Assembly (NCBI RefSeq): GCF_009711165.2
Contig: NZ_WMID02000042.1
Location: 1-41,690 of the forward strand
Direction of reading: 5' to 3'
DNA from: Flavobacterium sp. MC2016-06
GTDB lineage: Bacteria > Bacteroidota > Bacteroidia > Flavobacteriales > Flavobacteriaceae
Length of the DNA: 41,690 nucleotides
Shown: piece after piece, positions 6,624-14,817 of the stretch
Layout of the letters: the number at the start of each line of letters is the position of its first letter
Position numbering within the stretch: the stretch's first letter is position 1
Notes under the pieces: model-generated
What the model was told of the DNA's origin: nothing
The model's input: only the letters and a program-made list of their open reading frames with translations
The model's database searches: none
Translations under genes and position numbers: made by a program

Positions 6624-8795
6624 CTAATCAAAATACTTCGCGATAGTACAGTAAAATTCATCAGGAACAAAAGGTTTTGTAATCACATCATCCATTCCAA
6701 AAGAAATAAGCATATCTCGATTTTCGTCTAGCGAAATTGCAGTCAGTGCAATAATTGGAGTTGATTTGTCAAATTCTCGAATCAATTTTGTAGCCGTAGT
6801 TCCGTTGATGCCCGGAAGATGCACATCCATCAAAATCATATCAAAACGCTTTACTTTTAATAACTCAACAGCATCTTCGCCATTATCAATAATTTCACAG
6901 CAAATGGCTTTGTTTTCAAGCATTTTTCGCGTAATCATCTGGTTGATTTTGTTGTCTTCGATTAGTAAAATAGATTTGTGTTTCAATTGTTTGTCACTAT
7001 AAGGTTTTACTTCTTGAACGATTTCCAATGGTTCTCTATTAATTTTAAAATCCAATTTAAAGGTAAAAGTAGATCCTTTCCCCACTTCACTTTTTAGTCT
7101 TATTTCACCACCCAAAAGTTCAATTAACTTTTTCACAATAGTCAAACCTAAACCTGTGCCGCCGTATTTTCTATTTACCTCAATAGATCCTTGCGAAAAA
7201 CTTTCAAAAACAGATTGCAGTTTGTCCTCAGGAATACCAATTCCGGTATCAACAATTTCAAAATATATAGTTGCAGTTTCGTCTTCTTGCGCGTATAGTT
7301 TTGCAATTACATTTACGTTTCCGTTCTGTGTAAACTTTAAAGCATTGTTGATTAAATTGAGTATAATTTGAGATAATTTAGTTGGATCTCCCATTAAATT
7401 ATCAGGAATGGTTTCGTCTATATCAAGGTTGAAATAGTTTTTATTTGCCGTTGCCAGTTCCTTTAAAGAGCTTTGAATATTAAATAATAACTCTTTTAGG
7501 TTAAAACTAATAGTTTCGATTTCAACTTTAGTCGAATCTATTTTGTTGATTTCGAGAATTTCGTTGATAAAAGTAGTCAGGTAATTTCCAGAAAATTTTA
7601 AAGATTCTAAATATTTTAATTGTGTTTTTTTAGGATTGTCTTCAAGCAGTAAATGTGTAATTCCGTTAATAGCATTTAGCGGTGTCCGGAGTTCATGACT
7701 TACCGTAGATAAAAATTCAGATCTTGCTTTAGAAGCTTTTTCAGCTTTATTTTTAGCGAGAATAAGCTCTTTGTTTTTCTCTCTTAAAAGTAAATTGTTG
7801 TGGTTTCTAATAATGTTGTTTTTATACAACGCTAAACTCAAAAGAGATAAAATAGAAATCAACGCAATAGCCAAAATACTTACCAATTTTGAGTAACGGT
7901 AGGTTTTTAATTGAATTTTTTCTTCACTTTGGCGTTTGATTGTATTGTTTAAAGATTGATTTTTCTTGAATTTCTCAAATTCATTAAGATCAACTTTAGC
8001 ATTTTTTAATTTTAAAAGATAATTCTCAATCTGATAATGTTCGTCTAGATAAGAATAGGCAAGGTCAAAGTTTTTGTTCTTTTTGTAATATTGGCTAATC
8101 GCCAGAATGATTTTTGATTTCTGGTGAAGGTTAATGTTTTTGGCATTGTATTCTAAAGCATTGTCAAAATATATTATTGCCGAATCGTTTCTTTTAAGCT
8201 GGGTTTCAATTAAACCAAGTTGATAATAAGAATCTGTTTTGGCTTTTAAAATGGCTGGACTATCTGGTTTTTTAATTATTTTATGGAAGTATTCTGCAGC
8301 TAAAGGTAAATTTTTACTTGTTTTTACTGCAATCGCTTTTTGATAATTTAAAACTTCGGCATTATCAATAATATGTAGTTTTTTTAAAAGCTCTTGCGCT
8401 TTTGCATAATAAATATCTGCAGTTTTGTAATCTCCTTTTGCAGTATTGGCCACACCAATATAATGTAAAGCCAAAACCATGGTGCTAGTTGGTTTTATAC
8501 TATCGAATAAGGAAACACTTTTGTGGAAATTTTTTAGTGCTTCTTCATATTTGCTCTGGTTGTAATAGATTTTGCCAAGTTTGAATGTTTGGTTGGCTAA
8601 ATTCTCAGTTCTGTGATTGCTTTCGCAAAAATGGATTGACTTTTTGGTATAAAAAACAGCTTCGTTATATTTTTTAATATCTAGATTACTGTTTGCTAAT
8701 CTGTTATAATAGGGGACGCTGTCTGTACTCTTTTTGACTTGAGAATACAAAAACGAATTAAAAAAACAAACGGCAATAAAAAGATAGTATTTCAT
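6624..8795 (-). CDS. TPR hybrid sensor histidine kinase / response regulator
   Basis: A 723-residue protein. A signal peptide (1-19, ending SFLYSQ) is followed by TPR-like helices (about 25-290) that would lie in the periplasm. A membrane helix is at 303-325, then a short coiled coil. The HisKA domain has FLSTVSHELRTPLNAI with phospho-acceptor His367, and the ATPase domain has N box NLINNALKFT (480-489), DTGIGIPEDK and GGTGLGL. The C-terminal receiver (607-723) has acidic IEDN, phospho-acceptor Asp657 in LMDVHLPGI and Lys707 in TKPF. No DNA-binding output domain is present, so it should pass the phosphate on or act through an unlinked partner. It starts 21 bp after the GAPDH gene on the same strand. 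Confidence 0.96.
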   Translation of the reverse strand: MKYYLFIAVCFFNSFLYSQVKKSTDSVPYYNRLANSNLDIKKYNEAVFYTKKSIHFCESNHRTENLANQTFKLGKIYYNQSKYEEALKNFHKSVSLFDSIKPTSTMVLALHYIGVANTAKGDYKTADIYYAKAQELLKKLHIIDNAEVLNYQKAIAVKTSKNLPLAAEYFHKIIKKPDSPAILKAKTDSYYQLGLIETQLKRNDSAIIYFDNALEYNAKNINLHQKSKIILAISQYYKKNKNFDLAYSYLDEHYQIENYLLKLKNAKVDLNEFEKFKKNQSLNNTIKRQSEEKIQLKTYRYSKLVSILAIALISILSLLSLALYKNNIIRNHNNLLLREKNKELILAKNKAEKASKARSEFLSTVSHELRTPLNAINGITHLLLEDNPKKTQLKYLESLKFSGNYLTTFINEILEINKIDSTKVEIETISFNLKELLFNIQSSLKELATANKNYFNLDIDETIPDNLMGDPTKLSQIILNLINNALKFTQNGNVNVIAKLYAQEDETATIYFEIVDTGIGIPEDKLQSVFESFSQGSIEVNRKYGGTGLGLTIVKKLIELLGGEIRLKSEVGKGSTFTFKLDFKINREPLEIVQEVKPYSDKQLKHKSILLIEDNKINQMITRKMLENKAICCEIIDNGEDAVELLKVKRFDMILMDVHLPGINGTTATKLIREFDKSTPIIALTAISLDENRDMLISFGMDDVITKPFVPDEFYCTIAKYFD

Positions 8796-8816
8796 GTAAT
8801 GTTTTTACAATCAACC

Positions 8817-9815
8817 TTATTTTTTTCTTATCAGTAAAATCAAATCAATTAATCTTGATGAATATCCAATTTCATTATCGTACCAGCCTACTACTTTTAC
8901 CATTTTATCGATAACAGAAGTAAGTTGTGCATCAAACAAACACGAATGGGTGTTGCCAATAACGTCTACCGATACAATCGGATCTTCGGTATAATCTAAT
9001 ATTCCTTTTAGGTTTGTTTTTGAGGCTTCTTCAAATGCTTTATTAATTTCTTCAATAGTAACTGCGCGTTTCACATTGAAGGTAATATCTGTCAATGAAC
9101 CATCGGGAACGGGAACTCTAATGCCGCATCCTCCAATTTTATTATGCAATTTAGGAAAAATTTTTGTTAATGCCTTAGCTGCACCTGTAGTTGTTGGAAC
9201 AATTGATTGACTTGCACCTCTCGCCCTGCGTAAATCCTTATGTGGCTGGTCGTGAAGGCTTTGGTCTGTAGTGTAAGAATGTATTGTTGTAATGTAAGCT
9301 TGCTCAATTCCGCACAATTCTTCGATGATTTTTATCATCGGTGCAGCGTTATTTGTGGTACAGCTTGCATTCGAAACAATATCTTCGTTACCCTCTAAGA
9401 TGTTTTCGTTTACACCTAAGACTACGGTTTTTATTGTATCAACTTCAGATGGGGCAGAAAGGATTACCTTTTTAGCTCCAGCTTCTATATGCGCATTTAA
9501 TTCTTCGTGTGTTTTATATTTTCCTGTTGATTCTATTACGATATCAATAGCATGGCTTTTCCAGTCTAAATTTGAAATGCTTTTTTCGTGAAAAAAGAAA
9601 AAATGCCTGCCGTCTATAATAATACTGTTTTCATCATGACTTACAACGTAAGGCAGAACACCGTGTATACTGTCGTATTTTATTAAATGCGACATTGTTT
9701 TATTATCGGCAATATCGTTTATGGCAACGACTTCAATTTCAGGATGGTTTAAAAGTAAGCGGAATAAATTTCTTCCAATTCTTCCAAAACCATTTATGGC
9801 AATTCTTGTTTTCAA
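8817..9815 (-). CDS. gap: Glyceraldehyde-3-phosphate dehydrogenase, type I
   Basis: A 332-residue glycolytic/gluconeogenic enzyme. The NAD-binding start is IAINGFGRIGR (5-15), and Asp34 in AINDIAD predicts NAD rather than NADP preference. The active site is SNASCTTN with Cys152, and the base is His179 in TTIHSYT. The C-terminal VGWYDNEIGYSSRLIDL is also conserved. The frame begins with TTG at 9815; the upstream frame holds no ATG before a stop at 9840-9842, so TTG is the likely start. It is codirectional with lipA upstream (74-bp spacer filled by an inverted repeat) and with the hybrid kinase gene downstream. Whether this is the organism's only GAPDH cannot be seen here. Confidence 0.95.
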   Translation of the reverse strand: MKTRIAINGFGRIGRNLFRLLLNHPEIEVVAINDIADNKTMSHLIKYDSIHGVLPYVVSHDENSIIIDGRHFFFFHEKSISNLDWKSHAIDIVIESTGKYKTHEELNAHIEAGAKKVILSAPSEVDTIKTVVLGVNENILEGNEDIVSNASCTTNNAAPMIKIIEELCGIEQAYITTIHSYTTDQSLHDQPHKDLRRARGASQSIVPTTTGAAKALTKIFPKLHNKIGGCGIRVPVPDGSLTDITFNVKRAVTIEEINKAFEEASKTNLKGILDYTEDPIVSVDVIGNTHSCLFDAQLTSVIDKMVKVVGWYDNEIGYSSRLIDLILLIRKK

Positions 9816-9829
9816 TACTTTGTTGATTC

Positions 9830-9886
9830 GTTTAAAGGTTTAATCGTTTAATCGATTTTGACAATTAAACGATTAAGCAATTAAAC
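9830..9886. repeat. GTTTAATC-type inverted repeat
   Basis: The arms at 9830-9852 and 9864-9886 pair at 20 of 23 positions around an 11-nt loop. The left arm holds two GTTTAATC units in tandem, and the right arm holds the inverted, slightly diverged units. It lies between lipA and the GAPDH gene, both on the minus strand, and has the form of the heptamer hairpins with an 8-bp period. Confidence 0.8.
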
Positions 9887-9889
9887 TTT

Positions 9890-10756
9890 TTATAAAATAT
9901 GTTTTTGTGCTTTGTATGAAGAACGAACTAGTGGGCCGCTTTCTACGTGGCGGAAACCTAATTCTAGACCAAATTTCTCATATTTAGCAAATTGATCTGG
10001 AGTAATAAATTCTTTTACAGGTAAATGTTTTTTACTTGGCTGCAGGTATTGGCCAATGGTAACTACGTCAACATTTGCGTTGCGCAAATCAGTCATGGTT
10101 TGAAAAACTTCTTCTTCAGTTTCTCCTAAACCTAACATGATTCCAGATTTTGTTCTATTGATCCCTTTTTCTTTTAAGTATCTTAAAACTTCTAAACTGC
10201 GATCATATTTAGCCTGAATACGCACTTCACGTGTTAAACGACGTACTGTTTCAACGTTATGAGAAACAACCTCTGGATTTGCCTCAACAATTCTGTCAAT
10301 ATTTCTTTCTATTCCCTGAAAATCAGGAATTAGAGTTTCTAGCGTAGTGTTAGGATTCATTCTACGAATCGCTTTTACAGTTTCAATCCAGATAATAGAA
10401 CCACCATCTTTTAAATCATCTCTATCCACACTTGTAATAACAGCGTGTTTAATGTTCATGATTTTTATCGAGCGTGCTACTTTTTCTGGCTCATCCCAAT
10501 CTACCGTTTCAGGTCTTCCTGTTTTTACACCGCAAAAACCACAAGAACGCGTACAAACGTTACCAAGAATCATAAAAGTGGCTGTTCCTTCGCCCCAGCA
10601 TTCTCCCATATTAGGGCAGCTTCCCGAAGTACAAATAGTATTTAAGCTGTATTTATCTACCAAACCGCGAAGCTCAGTATATTTTTGTCCAATTGGAAGT
10701 TTAACCTTTAACCATTTAGGTTTTCCAGTTGGTATATTTTCAACGACTGTTTCCAT
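9890..10756 (-). CDS. lipA: Lipoyl synthase
   Basis: A radical-SAM enzyme of 288 residues that inserts two sulfurs into octanoyl groups on lipoyl domains. The auxiliary 4Fe-4S cluster motif is [12 protein letters not shown] (Cys42, 47, 53), and the SAM cluster is CTRSCGFC (Cys68, 72, 75). The C-terminal RSSY motif (278-281) supplies the serine ligand of the auxiliary cluster. [13 protein letters not shown] and GETEEEV are also typical. The start is ATG at 10754-10756, and a TATCTTTG -7 box lies about 20 bp upstream. No lipB is next to it. Confidence 0.98.
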   Translation of the reverse strand: METVVENIPTGKPKWLKVKLPIGQKYTELRGLVDKYSLNTICTSGSCPNMGECWGEGTATFMILGNVCTRSCGFCGVKTGRPETVDWDEPEKVARSIKIMNIKHAVITSVDRDDLKDGGSIIWIETVKAIRRMNPNTTLETLIPDFQGIERNIDRIVEANPEVVSHNVETVRRLTREVRIQAKYDRSLEVLRYLKEKGINRTKSGIMLGLGETEEEVFQTMTDLRNANVDVVTIGQYLQPSKKHLPVKEFITPDQFAKYEKFGLELGFRHVESGPLVRSSYKAQKHIL

Positions 10757-10774
10757 ATATCAATATTCAAAGTA

Positions 10775-10802
10775 CAAAGATAAGGAATGTAGTTTATTTG
10801 GT
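10775..10802 (-). promoter_or_regulatory. lipA promoter region, box shared with murB
   Basis: Read on the minus strand, the core ATTCCTTA leads into TATCTTTG, a match to the Bacteroidota -7 consensus. The 28-bp stretch matches the murB upstream region (18155-18182) at about 23 positions, including an AAATAAA block upstream. No normal -33 TTG is visible. Confidence 0.6.
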
Positions 10803-11051
10803 GGTTTGTTTATAACTTAATTTGATATTTATAAGCTTTCAATTTCTGAAATTCATTTTAAAGATAATGTTGCCAGAATGTTAAATTGATGTTTTTGAGA
10901 CAATGCTAAAGCTTAAATGGTACATTTTTGTTGGGAAATCAAAACAAGGCTAATAATTATGATATTGGATTGATTTTTAATCGTTTAAAATTTATATCTT
11001 TAATTGTTAAAAAAAAGTGTACTTAAAAAATAAATGGTACAAACCTTGTAA

Positions 11052-11059
11052 TATATTTG
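11052..11059 (+). promoter_or_regulatory. Probable -7 box for M48 protease gene
   Basis: TATATTTG matches TAnnTTTG and sits 25 bp before the ATG. No good -33 TTG lies upstream; instead the second copy of TAAATGGTACA ends 10 bp before it. Confidence 0.5.
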
Positions 11060-11084
11060 CTGTTAAATTGTAACAATAAAAAAG

Positions 11085-11954
11085 ATGAAAAAGAAATTTA
11101 TAGTATTAGGTGTTTTATTAGCTGCTTTTAGTGTAAGCAATATGAATGCGCAGATTAATTTAGGAGATAAAGCGATGGGCGCACTTCAAAAAGGAGTTAC
11201 TAGTTTTACGTTAACGAATGAGGATGCTGCTAAACTTTCTAAGGAAGCTGTTGATAAATTAGATGCAGAGCACGAAGTTGCTCCGGCTACAGATGGTTAT
11301 ACATTAAGACTTAATCGAGTTTTTGGAAAATATACTGCTGGTGAGGGATATACATTGAATTACAAAGTATATAAATTAAAAGAAGTAAATGCATTTGCAA
11401 CTGCTGACGGAAGTGTTCGTGTGTATTCTGGATTAATGGATATTATGGACGACAATGAATTGCTAGCGGTAATTGGTCACGAAATTGGTCACGTTGCTAA
11501 CACTGACTCAAAAGATGCTATGAAAGCAGCTTACCAAAAAGAGGCGTTATTAGATGGTGTTTCTTCTCAATCTGCAACTATTGCAACAGTTACAGACAGC
11601 CAGCTAGGGAAAATTGGAAGTGCAATGATAGATAGTAAACACAGTCGTAAGCAAGAAGCGGCAGCAGATTTGTTTGCTTATAATTTCCTGAAGAAAAATG
11701 GATACAATGTAAATGCTGAAGAATCTGCGTTTAGAATTCTAGCTAAAATGAGCGAAGGTGCAGAAGCTTCATTTATCGATCAGATGATGAGTTCGCATCC
11801 AGATTCTAAGAAAAGAGCAGATGATGCTAAAGCAAGAGCAGAAAAAGACGGTTTATACAAAGCTTATGTACAGCAAAAAATTGATAATACTGTTCCAGTA
11901 GTTAAAAAAGCAGCAACTAAAGCTCCTGCAAAAAAAACAACAAAAAAGAAATAA
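11085..11954 (+). CDS. Secreted M48-family metalloprotease
   Basis: A 289-residue protein with a signal peptide (MKKKFIVLGVLLAAFSVSNMNAQ) and no lipobox, so it is probably periplasmic. The zinc site is IGHEIGHV with His132, Glu133 and His136, and the third ligand is Glu191 in KQEAAADLFAYN. VRVYSGLMDIMDDNELLAVIGHE and SHPDSKKRADD are typical of the M48 group that includes BepA/LoiP-like proteases. The C-terminus is an Ala/Lys/Thr tail (KKAATKAPAKKTTKKK) that could touch nucleic acid, murein or membrane; this is inference. A TAnnTTTG box lies upstream and a clear terminator downstream, so it is probably a single-gene unit. Confidence 0.93.
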   Translation: MKKKFIVLGVLLAAFSVSNMNAQINLGDKAMGALQKGVTSFTLTNEDAAKLSKEAVDKLDAEHEVAPATDGYTLRLNRVFGKYTAGEGYTLNYKVYKLKEVNAFATADGSVRVYSGLMDIMDDNELLAVIGHEIGHVANTDSKDAMKAAYQKEALLDGVSSQSATIATVTDSQLGKIGSAMIDSKHSRKQEAAADLFAYNFLKKNGYNVNAEESAFRILAKMSEGAEASFIDQMMSSHPDSKKRADDAKARAEKDGLYKAYVQQKIDNTVPVVKKAATKAPAKKTTKKK

Positions 11955-11972
11955 TACTTTTTGATAAAAAAT

Positions 11973-12010
11973 AAAACCCAGCAAATTTTTAAAACTTGCT
12001 GGGTTTTTTA
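11973..12010 (+). terminator. Rho-independent terminator after M48 protease gene
   Basis: AAAACCCAGCAA (11973-11984) pairs perfectly with TTGCTGGGTTTT (11996-12007), followed by more T residues. It may also serve the converging gene at 12020 because the stem is flanked by A and T runs. Confidence 0.85.
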
Positions 12011-12019
12011 TTTCTAAGA

Positions 12020-12400
12020 CTAACCTAAAACGTGATGTGCCAAAACTTTTTGCACCTCGTAAACATTTACAGATTTGTTAAATTGTTTTACTATACTAGG
12101 TTGTAATTCGCTAGAAACCCAAATTTTCAATTCGGCATCAAGATCAAAAGTTCCAGCCGTTTCAATACTAAATCTCGAAATGCTTTTGTAAGCAATCGAT
12201 CTGTATTCGGTTTTACTTCCTGTTATTCCTTGTTTGTCAACTAAGATTAATCGTTTGTTGGTGAAAATAAAAGTATCTCTAATAAGTTTAAAACCCATTT
12301 CGATTTCTTCACTATCGGTTAAAAGCTGACCGTAATTTTTAAGTAAATCTTCTTGACTTACAGCACCTGCGTTGCCAAGAATAGCAGAAAATATTCCCAT
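12020..12400 (-). CDS. Bacterial PH-domain protein (PF08000-like)
   Basis: A small soluble protein of 126 residues. After an N-terminal helix (SQEDLLKNYGQLLTDSEEIEMGF) come the strands of a bacterial PH fold: GFKLIRDTFIFTNKRLILVDKQG, then YRSIAYKSISRFSIETAG with the Asp-rich DLDAELKIWV, and a C-terminal helix. FTNKRLILVDKQGI is characteristic of this family, whose role is poorly known. The start is ATG at 12400. It is 34 bp downstream of the DUF4184 gene on the same strand. Confidence 0.88.
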   Translation of the reverse strand: MGIFSAILGNAGAVSQEDLLKNYGQLLTDSEEIEMGFKLIRDTFIFTNKRLILVDKQGITGSKTEYRSIAYKSISRFSIETAGTFDLDAELKIWVSSELQPSIVKQFNKSVNVYEVQKVLAHHVLG

Positions 12401-12434
12401 TTTTTTCGATTTTAATTAAATTGATTTTGTCTTT

Positions 12435-13172
12435 TTAATGAGATGTAAAAGTAGTTGATTTTATCAAAACAGGAGTTAGAATTAACGAAATCAAAATGGC
12501 AGAAATAAAAGTAACAATAAGATGTCCGTATAGATTGTAATTTAAACCGCATAAAATTCTAAGACTTACAATTGTAAAAGTCATTAGTGTTAAAACGAGC
12601 CAATATTTTTTATTACTTGGAAAGTTAGAAGTTTTATTTGTTGGTAATTTAAATAAAGCAATTACTATAATGATGCCACCAATAAATGTACTGAGATGCT
12701 GTGCGATTTTAAAAACAGGAATTTTTTGATTGATGAACGTAACGGTTTCTTTTAACAACGCAATACGATTGATAAAATAACCATGTTCGTGTGTGAAACT
12801 ATCCCAGAAAAGATGAGAGCTTATCCCAATTAAAATTGAAATTAAAACTACAACGGTGTTGTTTTTGAAATATGAATTCCAATTAAATTCATTAAAAATT
12901 TGAATTCTTTCCCTTAAGAATTTAGGTAAATTGTTGGATAGGTTATCTCGAACAATATTATGATATAGAAATGCAATTAAAATAGCTAAAGGCAAATCAA
13001 ACCAGAAAATGCCGGCAAAAGTATGACTGTAATTACTCTGAACTTTCATTCTAATAAAATACTCAAAATCTGGCGTTAAACTGCCAATTATAAGTCCTGT
13101 TAAAGAGAACCATTTTTTAGGTAAATAATTTAAAGGTAAAATTATAGCAGGATGCGAAAAAGTAAAAGGCAT
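12435..13172 (-). CDS. DUF4184 family membrane protein
   Basis: A 245-residue polytopic membrane protein. It opens with MPFTFSHPAIILPL and continues with GLIIGSLTPDFEYFIRM, the signature of the DUF4184 family; the His and Asp motifs (HLFWDSFTHEHG in the middle) resemble the YdjM/metal-dependent membrane hydrolase group. I count about five membrane segments. Function is unknown. The ATG at 13172 has no neighbour on its upstream side except the TonB terminator. Confidence 0.85.
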   Translation of the reverse strand: MPFTFSHPAIILPLNYLPKKWFSLTGLIIGSLTPDFEYFIRMKVQSNYSHTFAGIFWFDLPLAILIAFLYHNIVRDNLSNNLPKFLRERIQIFNEFNWNSYFKNNTVVVLISILIGISSHLFWDSFTHEHGYFINRIALLKETVTFINQKIPVFKIAQHLSTFIGGIIIVIALFKLPTNKTSNFPSNKKYWLVLTLMTFTIVSLRILCGLNYNLYGHLIVTFISAILISLILTPVLIKSTTFTSH

Positions 13173-13252
13173 TAAGTTTTAAGTATAGATTTAAACGAAG
13201 TTAGGTTTAAATATCTTTACTTCTTAAAGTTTTAATTTAAAAAAAGAGCATA

Positions 13253-13282
13253 AAAAAAGCAGCACCTAAGTGCTGCTTTTTT
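13253..13282 (-). terminator. Rho-independent terminator after tonB
   Basis: A 13-nt perfect stem: A6 plus GCAGCAC (13253-13265), loop CTAA, GTGCTGC plus T6 (13270-13282). It lies 5 bp past the tonB stop codon on the minus strand and ends in a T run. Confidence 0.88.
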
Positions 13283-13287
13283 GTTAT

Positions 13288-14115
13288 TTATTCTGGTTGT
13301 GTTTTTATTGTAATTGGCAGTGTGTAAGCAGTTCTAACAGTTTGTTTGTTTAAAACTCCAGCCACCCATTTTGTTTTTAGAGATTTTAAAACTCTAACAG
13401 CTTCTTTTCCCATTCCAAAACCAGGATCCTTTAGTACTACAATATCAGTAAGAGATCCGTCTCTTTCAATTACAAAAGAAACATAAACTTTTAGGGTTTT
13501 CTCTTCGTCTAGTTCAGGTCTTGTAAAATTTTTCCCAACGAAAGCATAAAATTTATCAATTCCTCCAGGAAATTCTGGTGATTTGTCTAAAGCTCCAATT
13601 GGTATAGGCTCGTTAATTACAGGTTTAGTAATAGTACCACCACCACCCTCGCCTCCGGCAGGTATTGCATTATTAACAAGAGGTCCATCTCCAGAAGAAG
13701 GATTTTCTACATGAGGAACGTTATTTGTATTAGTAGCAATTTCAGGTAAATCCTGCTGTGTAGGTACTATAACTGGATTTACTAATTGACTACTTGTAAT
13801 TGGTTTCGCTGCTGCAGCTGCTTTTTGTGGCGGCGCAATTGGCTCAGTAGTTTTTGGTTTTACTATGTTCTTATGTATCACAATAGGAGTCACAGGATGC
13901 AGAACAACTACAGGTTCTGGAGCAGGCGCTGTTCTAAAACTATTAATCAATACGGGCACGCTACCTAAAGCGGTTAACAAAAGTAAACCAGAAAAGAGTG
14001 CTGTAATGGTAGTTTTAGAATTCTCTTGGCGTAATTGATACGCTCCGTACTCTTTGTTTCTGTTTTCGAAAACAAGATCAGTCCACTTTGTTTCGTAAAT
14101 GCTTAATTTAGACAT
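13288..14115 (-). CDS. tonB: Energy transducer TonB
   Basis: A 275-residue protein that couples the proton motive force to outer-membrane receptors. The N-terminus LVFENRNKEYGAYQLRQ before a single membrane helix (about 36-56) is the usual opening of Bacteroidota TonB proteins. Next comes a Pro/Ala-rich periplasmic spacer (about 65-170), including a Gly-rich stretch GGEGGGG. The C-terminal TonB domain is about 180-275 (FVGKNFTRPE, LKVYVSFVIERDGS, WVAGVLNKQTVRTAYTLPI). The start is ATG at 14115. A Fur-like palindrome lies about 113 bp upstream, and a strong terminator follows the gene. It is codirectional with, and 150 bp from, the sigma factor gene. Confidence 0.93.
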   Translation of the reverse strand: MSKLSIYETKWTDLVFENRNKEYGAYQLRQENSKTTITALFSGLLLLTALGSVPVLINSFRTAPAPEPVVVLHPVTPIVIHKNIVKPKTTEPIAPPQKAAAAAKPITSSQLVNPVIVPTQQDLPEIATNTNNVPHVENPSSGDGPLVNNAIPAGGEGGGGTITKPVINEPIPIGALDKSPEFPGGIDKFYAFVGKNFTRPELDEEKTLKVYVSFVIERDGSLTDIVVLKDPGFGMGKEAVRVLKSLKTKWVAGVLNKQTVRTAYTLPITIKTQPE

Positions 14116-14227
14116 AATTTTTGGGTTTTAAGGTTAAGTAACTTTAAATCATAAGCGGGTACGGTTTTACCTAACAACGTAATAGTTGCAGTTTTAGTAT
14201 GTTGATTATTTAGTTTTTTAAGAACAA

Positions 14228-14249
14228 AAATGATAATGCGTTATCATTT
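14228..14249. promoter_or_regulatory. Fur-like palindrome upstream of tonB
   Basis: AAATGATAA (14228-14236) and TTATCATTT (14241-14249) form a perfect 9-nt inverted repeat around four bases. TGATAAT...TTATCA resembles a Fur box, which would suit a tonB operon. Read on the minus strand it is followed by TTG and then TTC, so it could also be a weak terminator of the sigma factor gene 16 bp away. Both readings are inference. Confidence 0.45.
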
Positions 14250-14265
14250 ACCTAAAGATAATAAA

Positions 14266-14817
14266 TTATCTATTACGTTCGATAATTTCTGCTAATAATT
14301 TTTTAGCTCGAAGTAATTTTACTTTAACATTGCTTAAAGGCTCATCTATTTTGAGTGCAATTTCCTGATAAGTCATTTCTTGAAAATAACGAAGTTGAAT
14401 AACTTCTTGGTAGTGTGGTTTTAATTCTTTGATGCATAGAAGCAGACGCGAGAGGTTCTGTTCTTTAATTAATGCATCTTCTGCAGATGGAGTAGGGTCT
14501 GCAATATTGTAGGCCTGCTGGTCTTCTGCGTCTGTAATTTCTATAAAAAGATTTGTTCTTTTTTTGCGCAGTAAATCGATGTAAACATTTTTTGCAATAG
14601 CAATCAGCCAAGTGTTAAATTGGAATTCTGGATTGTAAGAGGTGATTTTGTCGAAAGCTTTAGAGAAAGTTTCAATTGTAATATCTTCGGCAGTAGTTTC
14701 GTTTTCAGTACGTTTCAGCATGAAGCCGTATACTTCATTCCAGTAATAATCTAATAAAAAAGTAAAGGCGATTTGATCGCCTTTTTTAGCTTTTTCTATT
14801 TTAGAATTTATTTCCAA
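14266..14817 (-). CDS. RNA polymerase sigma factor, ECF-like sigma-70 family
   Basis: A 183-residue protein with sigma-70 region 2 (AFTFLLDYYWNEVYGFMLKRTENETTAEDITIETFSKAFDKI, then FNTWLIAIAKNVYIDLLRKK) and region 4 (ELKPHYQEVIQLRYFQEMTYQEIALKIDEPLSNVKVKLLRAKKLL). Regions 1 and 3 are absent, as in ECF sigma factors. No anti-sigma factor gene is adjacent; the next gene is tonB. The start is TTG at 14817, because no ATG precedes it before an in-frame stop (14845-14847). The gene overlaps the end of the glycosyltransferase gene by 10 bp, so translation is probably coupled. Confidence 0.93.
   Translation of the reverse strand: MEINSKIEKAKKGDQIAFTFLLDYYWNEVYGFMLKRTENETTAEDITIETFSKAFDKITSYNPEFQFNTWLIAIAKNVYIDLLRKKRTNLFIEITDAEDQQAYNIADPTPSAEDALIKEQNLSRLLLCIKELKPHYQEVIQLRYFQEMTYQEIALKIDEPLSNVKVKLLRAKKLLAEIIERNR

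Larger units (their letters stand above)
10757..11084. other. Gene-free spacer between lipA and M48 protease gene
   Basis: This 328-bp divergent spacer holds the lipA promoter-proximal box (10775-10802), an 11-bp direct repeat TAAATGGTACA at 10914-10924 and 11031-11041, and the probable -7 box of the protease gene (11052-11059). I see no open frame of a convincing gene, no tRNA and no strong hairpin in it. Confidence 0.7.

Noticed and set aside
10220..10240. Possible parS site (contains CACGTG)
   Set aside because: It matches the parS-type dyad only in the centre and lies inside lipA; the flanks do not form the needed inverted repeat.
10347..10820. 157-residue open frame on the plus strand
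   Set aside because: It lies antisense to lipA, whose motifs are unmistakable.
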